From Lepidodermella squamata (Eukaryota; Gastrotricha): a DNA stretch of 64,000 nt. Under the pieces are notes generated by a model. That model had not been told where the DNA came from, searched no databases, and saw only the letters and a list, made by a program, of their open reading frames with translations. Below are positions 18,829-29,893 of the stretch, one piece after another (positions within the stretch are counted from its first letter, which is position 1; each line of letters opens with the position of its first letter). The stretch is taken from the NCBI GenBank assembly GCA_047495785.1, contig JBLDXI010000003.1, positions 2,418,001 to 2,482,000 on the forward strand, read 5' to 3'. The position numbers and the translations under genes are program-made.

Positions 18829-21800
18829 TTATGGATTGATAGAAACAAGACGAGAAACCGCTTCAGGTAAATTGGCCGGGTTACTGCAGTCAAACAGAAA
18901 AAGCGCCGTATCGATAACAAATTTCGACGTCGAATCTTTCGCATTAAAAACCGCCTCAAAGTAACACAATTTCATTTCTTCATCACCCCAATCACGCAAT
19001 AAATCAACCGGGCAATAACCGCCGTGATTCGGATAGATAACCAGAGGCGTGTTTTCAAGAATAAATCTCGCAATTTCAGTGAATCGAAAAACAACCGCGG
19101 TGTGTAGAGGCGAATTTCCGTGATCACCAGCCTCCTTAAAATCCGCACGAAGGTCGACTAGCAGTTTTACAAGGTCGAGATTTCGCGCTTTAACGGCAAT
19201 AATCGTGCAGGTTTCGCCGATAGAATTTCGCGAATTTACATCGATTTTCGAGCTGAACCAACGAACAGCTTCCAAATTGCCCAACCGCGCCGCAATATGA
19301 ATCGGCAAATTCCCAGCACCATCCTCTGAATCAACCAGATCGGGTACTTGTTCGAAGAGAAGATCCAAAATTTCAACCGAAGTCGACTTTGAGACATGGT
19401 GAAAAATTGATTGGCCTGTTTTTGCAGATTTTCTCAAATCAGCCCCTTTTGCAATTAGAAATTCGAGACTCTTCAGCCCGTTCCAGGAAACAGCCGCAGA
19501 TACTGGAGTTACATCGTTTTTATCTCGAAAGTACATATCAGCGCCAGGTTGGCTCCACAAAAATGCAATTAATTCCAACGAATTCGAGCCAGAAATCCAA
19601 TGAAAAACCATACCGCCTTGAGAATCTTTCGAAAGCAGAAGAGAAGGAAATTTTCCGAGTAGATAACGAACAATTTCGAGGTTGTCCTTCATCGCGGCAA
19701 AATGAAAGGCTGTACCGCCAATAATTTGGCCATTTTCACCGGGTTTCGATTGATAATGCGGGTTAACGCCGAGTTTTTCGATGAAAAAGCGGACCAAGTC
19801 GATTGAGCCGGTGATAGCAGCTTGAATCACAGCGTTTTTCCCGTGATCGTTTGGATCTGGGCGGGAGGCGATGTAGGCCAAACACTCTTCAGTCACGCCG
19901 TCGAGATTCAAAATAGCTTTGACACCGTCGAAGTCGCCGTTTCGAACCAGCGAGTGGAATTTCACGATTTCAGTCGGCTCCTGAAATATCAAAAATTAAA
20001 ATCATCAATTAATTTAAAATCAAGTAAATTTTTATTTACACAAAATTATCATTTCAACTCCAAATGTGAAAAACGTATAGAGCCTTGAGAGCAACGAGTT
20101 AAGAGCGAACAACGAAAGAACAATTAATAAAAAAAATCAAGGAAAAAAATGGCATGCGACTTGACATGCGACTTTCTTCTTCGAACTTCGAACTACAATA
20201 ATTTCGAAATTGTATAAAGTGAATTGAGGTGCCGGGCTACTAAGTGGGTCGAGAATCACTTGGCAGTGCTAAGAGATGGAGATGAAGAGATGCTTCAAAA
20301 AAAAACAACTCGATTCGAACGGCTCTCGATGCCTCGCTTGCGTTGTCCGCTCTATATGGCTTACAATACTGCTGATATCGGAAAATTAACTGATTTTTCA
20401 AATCGATACCAGGAAAAGGCTCAAAAACTGAATTTTCAAGTGAATTACGTGGACTGACCGCTTACATTCCGATAAATACGAGCATTATCGGCAAGCAAAG
20501 ATTTCAAATTAATTGAGAAGTAGAAAAGCGAAAAATTAATTTTTTTTGTGACATTCTAGTGTCTCAAGTCTATGGTCCCCAACACTTTTCCTCTTTAGAA
20601 ATTTGTTTTTTCGCCGGCAAACTTAAAAGCCCATTTTCTCAGGCAAACCGATGATTGTCGCGTGTCTCGTTTAGATCCCGGTCGATTTCATTGATATTTC
20701 GGAAGTAAATAATAAATAATTCGAAATTGACGAAATAATTATAAATTAGGGAAAATACTCTAGCTTTTAAGAAGAAAAATTACCTTGGTGCCCGGTTCAG
20801 GTTTGAATATGAAAGGGGGAGCGAGACTTGCAGCAGAATTTCTGACCAAATCGCAAATTTTCTCAACAAAACTTTCATTGAAGTAACAATCCGGGATCTC
20901 GTCCAACCATTGTAACTATGAGGGCACCGATAAATGAATGAATGAAAATTATATAAAAACATGCTGACTAACCATGTCATCGATGTTTACTGCGCATCGA
21001 TAATTGGTAACGACTTGATCGAAATCGAGAAAAAATGATGAAATTCGCGACTGTTTTGCAATTAAGTCCGTTAGTTCAGCAGCGGATGGCCCAGTAAGTC
21101 GGACGTAAGAGCGGGTCGCATGATTTACTAATAATTTCCCAGAAGCCGCGAAAAGTCGGTTATTCTCAGTTAAGTACCGGTTCTTTCGTATGAGCAACAT
21201 TGATTTCAATGGATAAGCTACAGAATCAATTGTTGAAATAATTTTTTCTGCGGTTTTTTTGCAGAACAATCGTAATTTTGCATCCAAATTGCAGATAAAA
21301 TCCTTTTTACTAATCCTCGAAAAAATCGTGTATCGAGTTTCGAACTGAATGAAAATTAAAAAAAAATTAAATTTTAAAATTAAAAAAAATAAAGAATTCA
21401 CCTTGGATGCAATGAAAGCTGTTTCCAGTTTCAGAATTTCAATATGAGCCGGCTGACACGCTTGGCAGAACTTTTTATTGCAATGCAAGCATAACTTGGT
21501 CGAATCAGTGAAAACACCATCATGTGGGCAAAATGACCCAACGTGAGCTTGTTTGCTGTCGTTAACAGCTCGCATTAGCTGACCCGAATACTCAATTACA
21601 GCGAAATTGGTTTTCAAGCCTAAAAGCAACGAAATTTTGCAATTAAAGAGAATATTTATTAAGGAGGATTTCAAACCTTCAATGCCTCCGTGACGCAGCT
21701 TGGTATCTGTGCGGCAAACAGGGCATGTCAATCGCGCACCCTGTTGAAGCGCCCCAACGCAGTTGAAACAAATGGTATGGCCGCAACCCCACAGAACCAC

Positions 21801-22003
21801 TGGTCTTTCGAACGCCTCCAGGCACACCGGGCATTCAAGAGCCTATTGAGGCAAAATAATTGAAACCAATCATTTTTTTGAAAATTTGAGCTGAAATTTA
21901 CCTCGAACATGGAGCCGCCAACATTGATGGCTTCGCCTAGTCTGCAGTGTTTTGTGGCGGTTTTCTCGACAGCCGCATTATCAAACGCGCGTTTACTCGC
22001 CAT
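18829..22003 (-). CDS. RING/B-box/coiled-coil/ankyrin-repeat protein (member 4)
   Basis: Exons: 22003-21902, 21842-21677, 21619-21402, 21344-20973, 20915-20784, 19980-18829; 713 residues. The start MASKRAFDNAA leads into LGEAINVGGSMFE, the conserved N-terminal motif of the array. RING: CPVC, WGCGHTICFNC, TCPVC. B-box-like finger: CPH, CLHC, FCQAC, H. The coiled-coil exon is 372 nt, the same length as in seven other members. The ankyrin exon (residues 331-713) has the family block ASRPDPNDHG followed by about seven repeats, for example GNLPIHIAARLGNLEAVRWF. The 803-bp intron before the ankyrin exon could hide a further small exon; a plus-strand open frame at 20224-20457 inside it is not recognised. 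Confidence 0.87.
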
Positions 22004-23194
22004 TTTCGTCGAAAAATCAAGGCGGAAAATTTGTTATCTAGTGGCAAAACCAAAGATTGGAATAAAATGATATGGATAGTGAAACTGAGTGAAATGAGTG
22101 GATTATTAAGAATATCCAAATATTGAGGAGGATTTTTGAGAATAGGCATAATTTTCATTAGAACAAGCGCGTAAAAGATAAGATGAAAATTTTAATCTGC
22201 AAAATTTTGCAAAATGACCTAATGAAAGCATAATTGGCGCCCAACTTCAAGGGGGATTGAGGCAAATTGCTGTAATACTCGATTTGTTTAAATTAGCTAG
22301 CAAGTCGCTAATACTTGAGACTAACTTTTCAAGTGACTCAAGAGCTGACGCGCGACATGGTCACGCAGTTTCAACAGGAATACTGCCCACTAGCTTGTGT
22401 GTTTTGGCCTGCAATAAGTTGGGGGCTCAGGGTGGGACCGTTATAGCGCCAGCACTAACCCTGTCAGTCAGGCGCGGTGGGGTGGTATAAAAACAAACGC
22501 GCACTACCGCGGGATTTGTGCTTGCTGTTTATATTTGAGATTTGAGGGGTTTTGCCGCAAATCGTTACAACTGCGAGGTGCGCGCGTTACGTAACTAGTG
22601 ACCAGGAGCAAGCGTTAGGGTGATTAATGGTGCTCGCATCGGCGCCTGGTGCGCAATATGTTTGCACACCGAAAGCGGGTACGCAAATAAACAAATTGAA
22701 CAGCCATTAATTCAACTAAAAAACTAAATGAAACTCAACAAAGGCCGGAAAATTCATCCTACTAATTTTAGCGGGACCGAATAATTTTTTTCGATCATTT
22801 TTGGGGTAATCAAGGTCAATGATCAGAAATCAGAATTCTGAGCGACTTTTTGTAAAAAGATGCTCCTCGTTTTGCATTTTAGACAGCTTGTATTTGCAAG
22901 CGAATACGATTAAAATAAAAATAAAAATAAAAATACCTTTCGCGCGACAAGGGCCGGCATAGCTTTTTGCTTAACCACAGCCCAGTTGCATGGGCCGTTG
23001 AAAAATCCATTGAAAGGCATGTAAAAATCAGGAAGAAGATTTCAAAAGGCCGTCATACAATATTGAAATTTCTAAAAATCTACATTAAAAAAATTGAAAT
23101 TTATGTTGACAAATTTATGATTTTTCCCCAGTTTAAAATCTGAGTTTAAAAATCCCAGTTGATGAAAAATTCGAATATCACTGGATCAGCAGTT
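22004..23194. other. intergenic spacer between members 4 and 5
   Basis: No confident gene. A minus-strand block 23020-22937 opens with ATG (MPFNGFFNGPCNWAVV) and ends at an AAG|GTATTT donor, so it looks like a single exon, but I found no partner exon. G+C-rich patches near 22340-22490 and 22560-22680 contrast with the AT-rich surroundings and may be transposon-derived. Confidence 0.35.
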
Positions 23195-26100
23195 CTAAGT
23201 TTTCCGACTTTTTGAAAGCGCATTTTTGTGAAGTTGAATCATGCCAGCATCTTTGGTTTCGACGGCTAGGTCATACGGCGTCTTTCCATTCTTATTTTTC
23301 GACTCAATATAGGACGATTTCTCCAACAAAAAATGCACAATTTCAAACCGTAGCAGCCTCGTCGCAACATGGAGAGGCGTATCGTCGTCGAAATTCGACG
23401 CCGTAAAATCGAAATCAATATCGACCAGCCATTTAAGGAATTCCAAATCATTGCACTCAACAGCATTGGTCGCAACATCGGCTCCTATTTGGTCTTCAGG
23501 ATGAACATTTTCGAGTGTCAGCAGCCGTTTCACAGCCTCTGAATTTCGTGTAAAAACAGCCGAGCGTAACGGATAAGTATAAACCCCACTCCTTTCACCC
23601 GCCAATTCAGGCGCTAGCTCAAGCACGTGATCCAACACGTCGATTTTCGTGTTTTTCGATATAAAATGTAATATTGAGAAGCCATTGTTCAACGGCTTTT
23701 TCACATCGGCGCCCTTTGATATTAAAAATTTCAAACTCGTCAAATTTCCGCAATCGATACAAGTCGCTAGAGGCGTTTCTTCATCTTCGCAAATTTCCAA
23801 ATCAGCACCAGGTAAATTCCAAATAAATTCAAGAAAATCAACATTCGAACTCCGGACTGACATATGAAAAATAGAAAAACAATCGGAATCGGTAACGTTT
23901 TGGAGTTCAGGCGCGATTTCTATTAAGTATTTCACAACTTCAAGGCGACCCTCAGTAACAGCCCAATGAAGGGCGTTAGCACTGCTATATGTGCATTTCT
24001 GCCCTCGTTGCGATGAAACTTTCGGGTCGACATCGAGTTCTTCGACTAGATAACGAACTAGCTCAACATTCCCGCTGATAGCCGCCTTAATCAGAGGTGT
24101 TCGATTGTGGTCACTCGGGTCTGGTCTTGAAGCCATAGTGATCAGCGACTCTTTCGACAAATTATCACGGCAGGCCATTGATTTGATGGAATCAATATCG
24201 CCTCCAGATAGAAATCCATAGAATTTCGTTAATTCGGTTGGATAGATTTTCTGTGAAAATATGTTTTAAATTTTCAGGGAATTATTTTCAAAATAAATTA
24301 CATTTTTCTTCTTTATTGGGCAAGCTTCGAGTTGAACAGCAGCTTCCAAATTGGCGATTGCTTTCTCGACTACATCTTGATCGGTTTTCACACGCCGCAG
24401 CTCCTCATTGTAAGCAAGATTACATCCCTCAAGACCTTGAAACTAAAGAGAGAAAATTGGATATTACATTGAAATGAAAGAATAATGGCGCTAACAATTG
24501 CAAAATTCATATCTATGAGGTAAAATTAATTAATTACTGCAGTGGCTGAGCCACAGCCACAATCGGAGGTGTGAAAAATGTGTGACATTTGTTGGGCTAT
24601 TTGTTTCACTGCAAAGACAACATTCACCGCAGTTATTATCAATCGCCTATCGTCCAAAGGAGTAATACGGCCTCGATAAAGCCGATTTGTGAATGTAAGG
24701 AAATATAGGTTGAAATATCTGTTATTTTTGATTGTAACATTTTTACAGCTTTATGCGCATGTTGATCGCCCTGATGTTCGCGACGGAAAGTAACTAGGAA
24801 GGCATTGGCCGCTATCACCAGCTATCAGCGCCAGCGGACCAGGCTCCAGCCATCTATGTTCATATTGATAGTTGCCTGAATGCTGAATGTTTGCTATCCA
24901 TGACACTTAGATATTGATGATTTTTGATAATTGTGATATTTAGGAGGTACAGGACTTGTCCTATACCTCTGTCCTGAATTTATATTTTTATTGTAAAGCT
25001 GCCCTCTCTTGGGTGATACATCTTGTAAAATAAAGCCGAGTAGTTCTTTGCTTTTGATTTACTGTAAACCATCTGTGGTCTCTGGCAAATAAAGGTAAAT
25101 GGGGTTCTGACAGTTATCAATGGGGTATTGTGTCGGTATTGGCTATTTGACGCAAGTTTCATCTTGGATGTACAATTTTACGTAGATAATGCTAGAAAGT
25201 TATCATGGTTCGTTATTGTTTCTTGAAAGGGTTAGCTCTGATGTCGAATACCGGAAAAGTGGGTTATCTATTTTCGATGGTTTATTTGGAGATAATACTG
25301 CGATGTTGATCCATAAAAATGCGAAATGACAAAGAGTGAAGAATAGAAAAGTTGTGCAACAAGTTCACAGTATAACGTCAACGTCAAATAAGGTTATATA
25401 ATTTGGTTTGGTGAGCCATATTCAAAGCCACCTAGCTATTTGCAAAGTTCAATTTGATTTTGTCACTATTGTCACTGTTAAACTTCATTATTTGCATTTA
25501 ATAATTTGCTAATTTGCCTTGTTACTTACTATGAAACGCGCCGCTGATGACACCGAGAATGTTGAAGAGACGGGAAAGCAGAGCCGCATGTCATGCACCC
25601 CTGGCTTTCGTTTGCAGGGTATGAAGCGCTGATGTGATTCCTCTTTTTATTATATTGATTATGAGCAGATTCGCCGCCCGCAGCTGTAGGTGGCACGTTT
25701 GTCTTGGATGACTCAGACGACGAAGCCTCTGGTCCAGTGCTCTTTCTCCAAGATTTGACGAAAGATCGCCAGCAGGCTTCCTTGGGGTCCTTTGCCCACT
25801 TTCGATGTCTGATCTTGCCTTTGCTTTCTCCTCTCTATACCCTTCTTCTCCCTCCCATTCTCCCTCGCTGTGTTTACGTGTCTGTCTGCCTTCGATAAAT
25901 CATCCTTCACCCCGCCCACTTGTGTCCACAGCGCACTGCCGCCGGCAAGCGCATGTAATCTTGCGACCCCGCGTCGTTGATATTTTCAATTATTTCGTCT
26001 GCCCTGTTTATATGATGTCAACGAACAATAAATATTTGAATTTAGATTCGTCGATGGTATTGGATGGGAGAGTCCTGCTACGAATTTTGAGCGTCACCGA

Positions 26101-29100
26101 AGTCATGTAATTTCTCATTAGCATTAAAATGACATGTTTATTGTTTGTATTTAGTACTGTCAAAGACTTTCAATTTTCCAACGCTATGGTGTTCGACGGC
26201 CACAGCGTTAATAATTCCGCTAAGAGCCGAAAGACGAAGGAAGACGAGAATGGCAACAAGGCAAGCAAGCTGCCGCGTAAAGACGCGGGGACGCCGGTTG
26301 ATTTCTTTGAGGTAGCTGCTTTAGTAATCAAGTTTTGACCTCATTATAATACCCAACTGTTTGGATTTTCAGGCGAATGGAACGACTTACGATATACGAA
26401 CACTAAACGGCTTCTACTTGAAACTCGATCCGGTAAAGCTGCCTTTGACGTTGGCGTCATCGACTCGGAGGTTGTTTACGACACCGAAAGCCTCGTTGAA
26501 GTTATTGTAAATATGGAGCAGGTGTCCACTCAATCTCAAATCTCTGCAGCTACGCCAGGTCGTTGATGGGGGAAGCCTTCGAAAAAATGTTTAATTGCCT
26601 GAAGGCCGATAAACTAATAAAATCCAAGGAAGACTTTTATAAATACATTCATCAACGTTTCACATTCAAAAAAGTAAGTCCGAAATAAAATGACTACTTT
26701 TCGAGCGTAGGTAGTACTTAGGACCTCAAAGATATGTAATATATCGAGCCAATACCGACTTTGCCAATCGTCTTCACGTTCTCGTTAAACCTGTCGCCCA
26801 TTGCCATGAGACCGGTCATATTTTCAAAGTTTCACGCGGCGTTGTAGCCGACAAAATTCGTGCAGTTACGGCATTTCTACTCAGCTACGTCTTTGCTACG
26901 TCTACATCGAGCTGGACTTTGCTGAGGCAGAGATTGAGCTGGCCAAAATAGCTAATTATTCAGACCTCTTTGATGAGCTACAATACGAGTTGGAGGGCTT
27001 GGGATCTTCGACAATGGGCAACCCAGATGAAGAATCTACTTGAACTGAATTTGTCTTTCTCGCAGGCAGCCACCTATCTGATTTCAAACTAATCAAATCG
27101 CTTCGAATTTTCTAGTGGAACCGACCTGGAGTCCTCCGGAAATGACCACATCTCATGTTTTACTGGAAAAATTCTAAAAATTCTACCGCTTTGCGCTTGA
27201 TTCTGGGTCTACTCGCGAGCAGTATCATGTCGCTGCCAGTGACAACCCGACTGCTCACCGCGCTTTGCTCACCCTACGCGCCGCAGCCGCGGGTGATGAA
27301 AACATGACACAGCTCCTAGATGCTATCGAAGAGCCTCTAGTTTTATCTACGACTAAAACTGTTCAGAAATCGATAACTGATTACTTCACTGTGACTGAGT
27401 AATTTCAAAATCAACCAAATTTCATTAATATGATGAGAATGAGAATGGCGATGTTTTTGAAGAAAAAAATGGGCTTTTAGGCACCCCTGGGTTTTTTATT
27501 ATTGAACTATCGCTATAGTGAACAATCGTCACAGTGAACGAATTTGATGGCACGGAGAGCGTTCACTATAACGTTCTTCTACTGTATCTTATTACTATTC
27601 TCGAAGTTATTTAAATTTTTCTAACAATTTACTGGCCATGGGATGTGACTTCGCTCTCATTTTAGAGTTCTGAACTCTTTTTAGCGTATTTTCTTTGCTT
27701 GCTTTACTTATAATACAGTATTCAATACAACACGAGTTGGCCTTGTAGCTAAAAAGAGCTAAACCCTAATTTTTAATTATGCCTTCGAGGACAGCAGTGC
27801 CGATTTTATAAGGAAAAAATTTCACTTGCCTTCCTGTCCATTTCGATTACTTTGTCGTAAATACCGACCAAGCCGGAAAAATTGATGAAAAATGGCGAGG
27901 ACCGCTTGATTTTATCGAGAGAATGGAGGAATCGATCAAATTCTACGCTCGCAATCAACGCATGATCGCTTCGAATCGATTCTTCATTTGTCGTCTTCTG
28001 AGTTTCGAAATGTAACCGGCAGCTATGCAAAAGCCGCTCTCTCGTTTTCGCCAACGTTTCGTTCACCCGCTTCGTGATTTCATCGAAGGTTGAATTTATG
28101 CCATCCTCCATCGATTTCATATCGGTATCTGATTTCGCCTGTGATTCCGAAACCAATTGATCGACATTTTTCTCTCTGATTTGAGCTTGACGGTCGCGAA
28201 ACTACGAATTTTTCCGGATTTATTTTCATTTTTTCAAAAAAATAGAAAAATCCTACGTTAGCAGAAATGAAGGCCGAATTGAGTCGAAGTAATTCAGTAT
28301 GAGCCGGTAGACAAGCCTGGCAAAACTTCTGTCCACAATGAGAGCAGAATTGAGCAGAATCGGTGAACAGCGTCTCGTGAGGGCATTTGAAGCCGAATGA
28401 AGCGACGGCTGGCTCGTGTTTTTTCTTACTTAAAATGTCTTCAGAAAACCGATTGGCGACATAGTTCACCTTGAAATCTAATAAAAAAAAAGAGAAAAAA
28501 ACTCTTTGAAAAACCAGTTGCAACACGCCTTAATAAAGGCCCTCAATTTTGACTAGATTCTACTGAAAAAATGCGAAGAAAAAAAACTCGTCTCTCCCAT
28601 TGTTCTTGGCTTTCTAAGTCACTATGGTGTCCGCTGTTTCGATATCGAAAATTGCCTTATAGCTTTCAAACACGTCGTCGGATCTCATATCGGTTCCAAC
28701 ATGGAAATTGCTCAAATTCCTCCCGCAATTTTCATATCAAGTTCGAGAGCCATGCAGCCACAGCTTCAGTGGAATTATAAAAAATCTCATAAATCCGGAT
28801 CGAATTGCAAATTATTTTCCCACAAGAAAACTCGCTATTTGCGATTATTTAGTTCTCACTAAAATCTTGTTTCGACTCAAACAACAAGCCTATTTCTTGA
28901 CTAGAAACGCCTCGTGCCAAAAATTCATAACGAAAATCGCCTTGGCCTGGTCTTATGAGACTCGGTTTGAATGTAAACCGATCAGTATTTTTCATGAACT
29001 CTAATCATTCTTTAAGCTCAAATAACTAAATATGTTAAAATTTACCTTTCAGACGAGATTTGCTGAGTGGACTGATTGATCGGCATTCAGGGCAAATGAC

Positions 29101-29364
29101 TTCGTAAGCCGAAGAAATCGAATCAGCGCAAGATCGGCAAAACGTATGGCCGCACTTCGGTAAAATAACTGGATCTTTGAATGGCTCCAAGCAAACAGGA
29201 CATGTCACAGACTATAGAATAAAAAGCGTGTATTAGTTTCGAAAAATTAGGGTTTTTTTATAACATACGGCGAAAATTGAACCGCCGACAGGGACCGATT
29301 TACCAAGGCAGCTTTTCTTCAGATCGATCTCACCGGGGTCATGCTGATCAGCCGTTCTTTTCAT
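23195..29364 (-). CDS. RING/B-box/coiled-coil/ankyrin-repeat protein with a 3.4-kb intron (member 5)
   Basis: Exons: 29364-29269, 29211-29046, 28477-28257, 28201-27830, 24442-24302, 24250-23195; 683 residues. N-terminal motif LGKSVPVGGSIFA. RING: CPVC, PKCGHTFCRSC, CPEC. B-box-like finger: CPH, CSHC, FCQAC, H. The coiled-coil exon is exactly 372 nt, and the next exon (LQGLEG-like start FQGLEG) is 141 nt as in members 9-11, which is why I join the halves into one gene. The donor at 27830|27829 reads AAG|GCAAGT, a GC-AG intron. That intron (27829-24443) holds inserted DNA. The ankyrin exon starts KIYPTELTKFYG and contains ASRPDPSDHNRTPLIKAA. Confidence 0.8.
24443..25530. other. left part of member 5's expanded intron
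   Basis: About 1.1 kb of AT-rich DNA with no ORF or recognised repeat. A short palindrome GTGGCTGAGCCAC lies near 24543. Confidence 0.4.
25531..27402 (+). CDS. unrecognised gene or transposon ORF inside member 5's intron, C-terminal PIP box
   Basis: It lies on the opposite strand to the host gene. ATG at 25531 opens MKRAADDTENVEE. A likely intron after 25618 (GTATGAAG...GAGCAG) joins to SPPAAVGGTFVLDDSDDE. Further exon-like blocks occur at about 26160-26312 (ends at GAG|GTAGC, intron to TTTTCAG 26373), about 26560-26670, 26740-27050 and 27150-27402. The exact exon chain is uncertain and may be broken. The last block ends QKSITDYFTVTE, whose QKSITDYF fits the PCNA-interacting consensus Q-x-x-I-x-x-[FY]-[FY]. 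A pogo/Tigger-like terminus lies 160 bp downstream. Pogo transposases are known to carry C-terminal PIP boxes, but I see no DDE motif here, so a host replication/repair protein is equally possible. Confidence 0.35.
27514..27586. mobile_element. pogo/Tigger-like terminal repeat (one end)
   Basis: Read on the minus strand from 27586, the DNA begins CAGTAGAAGAACGTTATAGTG and is flanked by TA, the form of pogo/Tigger ends. The plus strand has TATAGTGAAC at 27514-27523 and its reverse complement GTTCACTATA at 27561-27570. I could not find the matching left end upstream, so the element is incomplete or diverged. Confidence 0.4.
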
Positions 29365-29893
29365 GGAATAAATTAAAAGGAAATTCTAGAACAAAATATG
29401 ACATTTGTCGAGCATTGAAAAATCGCGGCGGAATTTGTCTGCTCTTACGTAATTTTCATCTATTACGTCACAGCGGCGAGATAATGTACTGTCAACACGT
29501 TTCCAGGATTACAATTTTCCACTCAATTTTTTAAGCGAGGACGCAGTGGAATTTTTTATCCGATTTGTAAATCCGAAATATCCAGGGGTCTTAGTTTTAC
29601 TAAAAATATTATGAACTTTTTTTAATTTTGATGAAAAAATCGAGAATGGCCAAACTCGGCATAATAGCAAAATTTCTCAAGGAGATACACTATCTCGCCG
29701 ATGGAATAGATGTTACAAAAATATGTTCAAAGGGCACAGTCGGTATTTGTATTCAAAATTCGCAAATTTCAACGACCAATTTTATGCATAAATTCAAAGG
29801 TTCGAAAAATCATTACATTCTGAAATATAAATTCCACTTAGTTTAGGTTTAGGGTTAGGTAGAAATATCATTGGCAAGAATTAGCCGTTTGCA

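Noticed and set aside
12708-22660. TGGTGCGCAATATG shared by 12708-12721 and 22647-22660
   Set aside because: A 14-bp match without further similarity; may be chance or a minor transposon trace.
23195-29364. Two separate genes (an ankyrin gene and a RING/B-box gene)
   Set aside because: Exon phases and the 372/141-nt exon lengths match single genes elsewhere in the array, so one gene with a long intron is simpler.
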